A stretch of 33,926 bases of DNA from an uncultured Erysipelotrichaceae bacterium (lineage in GTDB: Bacteria; Bacillota_I; Bacilli_A; Erysipelotrichales; Erysipelotrichaceae): assembly GCA_902778375.1 (NCBI GenBank), contig CACYXJ010000020.1, positions 1 to 33,926 on the forward strand, written 5' to 3'. A program made the translations under genes and the position numbers. The notes under the pieces were generated by a model. The model worked only from the letters and a program-made list of their open reading frames with translations, was not told the DNA's origin and searched no databases. Position 1 is the stretch's first letter, and each line of letters begins with the position of its first letter. Of the stretch, positions 31,657-33,926 are shown piece by piece.

Positions 31657-32599
31657 AGAATATCTTGCATATATAGACGAAGAATTGCGGCCATGGCTTT
31701 ATCAATGCGTCAGGGACGGTTATTTCTACAGTCATGATGACCTGCGCCTGCATTACTATCAGGCCGTCCATCCGGAAGAAAAAGCCGCCATTGTCATGGT
31801 GCATGGCTTCTGTGAATTCTTCGGCAAGTATCATGAGACAGCATACCGCTTCTATCAGGCCGGCTATTCCGTCTTCTTCCTCGAACTGCGCGGACATGGC
31901 AAATCAGAGCGCAGCCATGACGCACCGGACCTGCGGGTCCATGTCGACGATTTCACCGAATATACGGAAGATCTCCATACGTTCCTTTTGAAAGTCGTCA
32001 TCCCCCGCAACAGAACCGGCCGGCTGTTCCTGTTCGGCCATTCAATGGGCGGGGCTGTCAGCACCCTGTTCCTGGAACAGTACACGGACATGTTCCGCTG
32101 TGCCGTGCTGAGTTCGCCGATGATGATGCTGGATATCAAGAACCTGCCCAACTGGATCCTCAATGCCCTGAAGATCTATCCGAAGGTCGCCGACAAGGAG
32201 CAGGAATATGCGCCCGGCCAGGGTCCGTTTACCTTCGTAAATGAGTTCGAACACAGTTCCTGTCTTGACGAAGACCGTTACGAATACCAGTTCACCCTGC
32301 GCTGCCAGGATCCCTGCTATCAGACCTGGGGAAGCACCTGGGGCTGGGTTGCCGCCGCTGTCAGTGCGACTGAAAAGCTGCAGAAAAACGCAGCCAGGAT
32401 CCGCACACCGATCCTGCTTGCCCAGGCCGGCAATGACAACATGGTGCGCAATCTCGGGCAGGATGTATTCAAGTCACACTGTCCCTATGCCACCCTTCTC
32501 GTATATAAGGATTCACGTCATGAACTCTTCAATGCCACGGCGGAAATCAGGGACAGATATTACCGGGACGTGCTTGATTTCTACAATGCATTCCTCTGA
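31649..32599 (+). CDS. Alpha/beta hydrolase, lysophospholipase/monoacylglycerol lipase type
   Basis: A 316-residue serine hydrolase of the Hydrolase_4 (PldB/monoacylglycerol lipase) group. The oxyanion region is VMVHGFCEF, the nucleophile elbow GHSMGGA, with LRGHGKS before it. The acid Asp is probably in QAGNDNMV and the His in DSRHELFNA. ATG 31649 is chosen because GAGGAG lies about nine bases upstream and the frame before it is inside the GDPD gene. Overlap with GDPD implies joint translation: deacylation of lysophospholipid would yield the glycerophosphodiester that GDPD cleaves. The exact lipid is not proven. Confidence 0.9.
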   Translation: MNKEYLAYIDEELRPWLYQCVRDGYFYSHDDLRLHYYQAVHPEEKAAIVMVHGFCEFFGKYHETAYRFYQAGYSVFFLELRGHGKSERSHDAPDLRVHVDDFTEYTEDLHTFLLKVVIPRNRTGRLFLFGHSMGGAVSTLFLEQYTDMFRCAVLSSPMMMLDIKNLPNWILNALKIYPKVADKEQEYAPGQGPFTFVNEFEHSSCLDEDRYEYQFTLRCQDPCYQTWGSTWGWVAAAVSATEKLQKNAARIRTPILLAQAGNDNMVRNLGQDVFKSHCPYATLLVYKDSRHELFNATAEIRDRYYRDVLDFYNAFL

Positions 32600-32608
32600 T
32601 ACTGAAAC

Positions 32609-32650
32609 AAAAACAGATGATACTGCTTCAATGCAGAACCATCTGTTTTT
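32609..32650. terminator. Terminator of the GDPD-lysophospholipase operon
   Basis: AAAAACAGATG pairs with CATCTGTTTTT, and CTGC/GCAG extends it toward a TTCAAT loop. It can also serve the convergent zinc-ribbon gene. Confidence 0.8.
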
Positions 32651-32679
32651 TAAATGCATCAGTGTCAGAAAGACAGTGG

Positions 32680-32862
32680 TTATTCTTCCGGTTTCTCGTC
32701 GGAAATCGTGACTGTGGTTCCTTCCGGGACATCAAAGATCAGTCCGCCCTTTCCGTCTTCACTGATTCTGATTTCATTGTTCTGAACCTTTGTGCCGCAT
32801 TCCGGACAGAACTTGCTGTTGGCGGGAAGCAGTGTTCCGCAGTTTGTACAGTATTTAGCCAT
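32680..32862 (-). CDS. Zinc-ribbon domain miniprotein
   Basis: A 60-residue protein. Residues 1-25 form a zinc ribbon with two CxxC knuckles (YCTNCG and FCPECG). The remaining 35 residues are acidic, with short strand-like stretches (EIRISED, TVTISDE), and are not recognised. AGGAGA before the ATG supports translation. It is 14 bases downstream of the membrane-anchored protein gene on the same strand, so the two are probably co-expressed. Such ribbons often sit in small regulatory or scaffold proteins; no specific function is claimed. Confidence 0.85.
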   Translation of the reverse strand: MAKYCTNCGTLLPANSKFCPECGTKVQNNEIRISEDGKGGLIFDVPEGTTVTISDEKPEE

Positions 32863-32876
32863 ATTATTCTCCTGTA

Positions 32877-33386
32877 TTATTTCTTCTCAAATGCAAATGT
32901 GATAAAGCCCTGGTCTGTTCTGAACATAAAGGGAATCCTTTCCGGTGTGACTGTGTCGACTCCGGATTGGCCGGAAGAACCATCGGCAGAGGCAATGCCG
33001 AGATCCATTACCGCCCTGCTTTCCTTTCCGTCATCCGTGACAGTGATTTCCAGTTCATGAGCGACATCGTAACGGATCGGCATGCTGCCGTGGGGCGGCA
33101 GATTGCCGGTGAGGAAAACATAACTGCCTTCATGTTCGCCGGCCGGAAGATTGCACAGTCCAGCCAGTTCCTCACTGAAGTCGATGACAATACTTTCACC
33201 GTCGCCGTTGAATGTCATGGTTCCGCCCTCGCAGACAAATACGCCGTTATGCGGGTCGGGTGCCGGTGTGTCCGGTTCGTACGGATAATTGTCCAGGCCG
33301 CTGTTTCTGTTGAAAAACAGCAGGCCGCCGATGATCAGCACGACTGCAGCGGCTGCAATCAGGATCCATCTCAGCGCTTTTTTCAT
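32877..33386 (-). CDS. Membrane-anchored extracytoplasmic protein of unknown function
   Basis: A 169-residue protein with one N-terminal transmembrane segment (about 7-25, WILIAAAAVVLIIGGLLFF), a short Pro/Asp-rich linker (EPDTPAPDPHNG) and a beta-rich domain of about 120 residues. The domain starts GVFVCEGGTMTFNGDGESIVIDFSE and ends FMFRTDQGFITFAFEKK. That pattern resembles small surface beta-sandwich proteins in Firmicutes, but I recognise no family. No lipobox Cys is present. AGAGGAC stands before the ATG. It is probably the first gene of a pair with the zinc-ribbon protein. Confidence 0.82.
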   Translation of the reverse strand: MKKALRWILIAAAAVVLIIGGLLFFNRNSGLDNYPYEPDTPAPDPHNGVFVCEGGTMTFNGDGESIVIDFSEELAGLCNLPAGEHEGSYVFLTGNLPPHGSMPIRYDVAHELEITVTDDGKESRAVMDLGIASADGSSGQSGVDTVTPERIPFMFRTDQGFITFAFEKK

Positions 33387-33534
33387 TTTGTCCTCTTTTC
33401 CGGCTGACTTGGTTTCATTCAGCCATTCTTACTTCTGTCAATATAATCATAAACGAAACCGCTGTATAAACGGAACCGGAAATTTACATGCTTGAATATT
33501 GTACGCACTGTCCCGGAGAATGTCCGGAAAACAA

Positions 33535-33566
33535 AAAAACGACAGATATTTCTATCCATCGTTTTT
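33535..33566. terminator. Bidirectional hairpin terminator at the edge of the host gene block
   Basis: AAAAACGA pairs with TCGTTTTT, with an inner GATA/TATC pairing. The A-run and T-run flank it on both sides. It would insulate the membrane-anchored protein operon from transcripts entering from the right. Confidence 0.65.
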
Positions 33567-33591
33567 CAGGAGCGAGTGAGCGGTAAAACAG

Positions 33592-33722
33592 ATGTGTTCT
33601 ATTATGTGTTCAAATTGTGCCTAAAGTGCCTATTTATCTATATATTTAATACTTTTTGAATGGTTTGCTGTATCTGTTCTGTAACCATCCTGTAACTCAA
33701 AAAGTTACCAGAAAGTTACCAG
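33592..33722. repeat. Four successive pairs of short direct repeats, two forming a dyad
   Basis: ATGTGTTC occurs at 33592 and 33604 (period 12), GTGCCTA at 33617 and 33626 (period 9), CTGTAAC at 33679 and 33690 (period 11), and AGTTACCAG at 33703 and 33714 (period 11). The last two pairs are imperfect inverted copies of each other around CAAAA (33698-33702). Spacing near one helical turn suggests protein-binding sites such as integrase arm sites, a replication/excision protein site or an operator. Confidence 0.6.
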
Positions 33723-33731
33723 ATTCATAAT

Positions 33732-33762
33732 AAAAAAGACCCACCGGCTGGGGGAGCCGGTG
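33732..33762 (-). terminator. Leftward terminator with C-rich loop
   Basis: Read leftward, CACCGGCT-CCCCC-AGCCGGTG is a perfect 8-bp stem followed by GGTC and six T residues. It should end the gene whose stop codon is at 33835-33837. Confidence 0.85.
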
Positions 33763-33788
33763 AGCCTAGTGCAGGATAGATAAATAAC

Positions 33789-33830
33789 GCCGCAAGGGGG
33801 TGCGGCTGAATAATGCCTGGATACGCCAGG
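33789..33830 (-). other. Two further hairpins in the 3' untranslated region
   Basis: GCCGCA/TGCGGC (33789-33806, loop of five G residues plus A on the plus strand) and CCTGG/CCAGG (33816-33830) lie between the leftward stop codon and the terminator. With the terminator this gives three hairpins in 90 bases, more than termination needs. A structured 3' end or small RNA is possible. Confidence 0.5.
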
Positions 33831-33834
33831 GCGA

Positions 33835-33924
33835 CTATTGATGATGCTTGATTATCTCACTTTGGTACTCATCACGAACTTCTTTCAACTTGTCTATGGA
33901 GTTGTGATCAATCATGTGATTAAT
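33835..33924 (-). CDS. C-terminal fragment of a leftward gene running out of the window
   Basis: A frame open from the right edge ends with TAG at 33835. The visible 29 residues (from INHMIDHNSIDKL to SEIIKHHQ) are charged and helical-looking. This is too little to identify a family. It is supported by the terminator placed 72 bases after the stop and by the absence of other long frames here. It could instead be a chance frame; an integrase or another mobile-element gene is one possibility given the repeats beside it. Confidence 0.45.
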   Translation of the reverse strand: MNHMIDHNSIDKLKEVRDEYQSEIIKHHQ

Positions 33925-33926
33925 AA

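Larger units (their letters stand above)
33387..33834. other. 448-bp gap: promoter region, terminator, paired repeats and hairpins
   Basis: No convincing complete gene lies here. From left to right it holds the upstream region of the membrane-anchored protein gene (TTGACA read leftward at 33436-33441 but no good -10), an isolated hairpin at 33535-33566, an AT-rich stretch with four pairs of short direct repeats (33592-33722), and three hairpins (33742-33830) between a leftward stop codon and a T-run. A 32-codon Cys-rich frame at 33488-33586 crosses the hairpin and lacks a ribosome site. Confidence 0.7.

Noticed and set aside
33488..33586. A 32-codon Cys-rich frame (YCTHCPGECPE)
   Set aside because: It crosses the hairpin terminator at 33535-33566 and has no good ribosome site. 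A true microprotein is possible but not supported.
1..33926. CRISPR array or insertion sequence
   Set aside because: No regularly spaced repeat of 23-50 bp and no transposase frame were found. The only repeats are the 7-bp unit at 14254 and the short pairs at 33592-33722.

Overview
The window looks like a chromosomal segment of a low-to-mid GC Firmicute, most like an anaerobic gut or oral member of the Erysipelotrichia/Clostridia. This is inferred from AGGAGG-type ribosome sites, compact operons, rho-independent terminators and gene content: two family II pyrophosphatases with CBS-DRTGG inserts, butyrate kinase, an NfnAB-type transhydrogenase, an Atg22/UMF1-like transporter and a BMP-family lipoprotein. 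No 16S gene or other species marker is present. Almost all of it is ordinary chromosomal coding sequence.

Left part (1-7.8 kb). Leftward genes encode a CBS/DRTGG pyrophosphatase, a membrane-anchored trypsin-like protease with an unrecognised N-terminal domain, and a MATE exporter. A leftward nitroreductase follows, then a rightward UPF0158-GNAT fusion with a histidine phosphatase. A leftward BMP lipoprotein stands alone, without its ABC transporter partners.

Middle (7.9-22.5 kb). A tight rightward operon holds an MBOAT O-acyltransferase, a DHHW protein, an RlmD-like rRNA methyltransferase, an RluA-like pseudouridine synthase, a MalY/PatB-like C-S lyase and a HAD hydrolase. The HAD gene is broken by a 7-bp tandem duplication. 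A second HAD gene, apparently transcribed without a leader, runs leftward, next to tRNA-Arg(CCG). Leftward groups follow: RNase Z with a lipid/diacylglycerol kinase, and patatin-dut-map-nitroreductase-like-second pyrophosphatase.

Right part (22.6-33.4 kb). D-Ala-D-Ala ligase, butyrate kinase, DeoD purine nucleoside phosphorylase, a beta-PGM-like HAD, the two NfnAB subunits, a small membrane protein and the UMF1-like transporter come first. Then come a GDPD plus lysophospholipase pair that could together strip phospholipids to glycerol-3-phosphate, a zinc-ribbon miniprotein and a membrane-anchored protein of unknown function.

Right edge (33.4-33.9 kb). Past a terminator the texture changes. 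There is an AT-rich stretch with four successive pairs of short direct repeats, two of them arranged as a dyad. Three hairpins follow, the outermost a leftward terminator, and then the C-terminal end of a leftward frame that leaves the window. I read this as a possible boundary of an integrated element; the deciding gene lies outside the window. No CRISPR array, insertion sequence or complete mobile element is visible.
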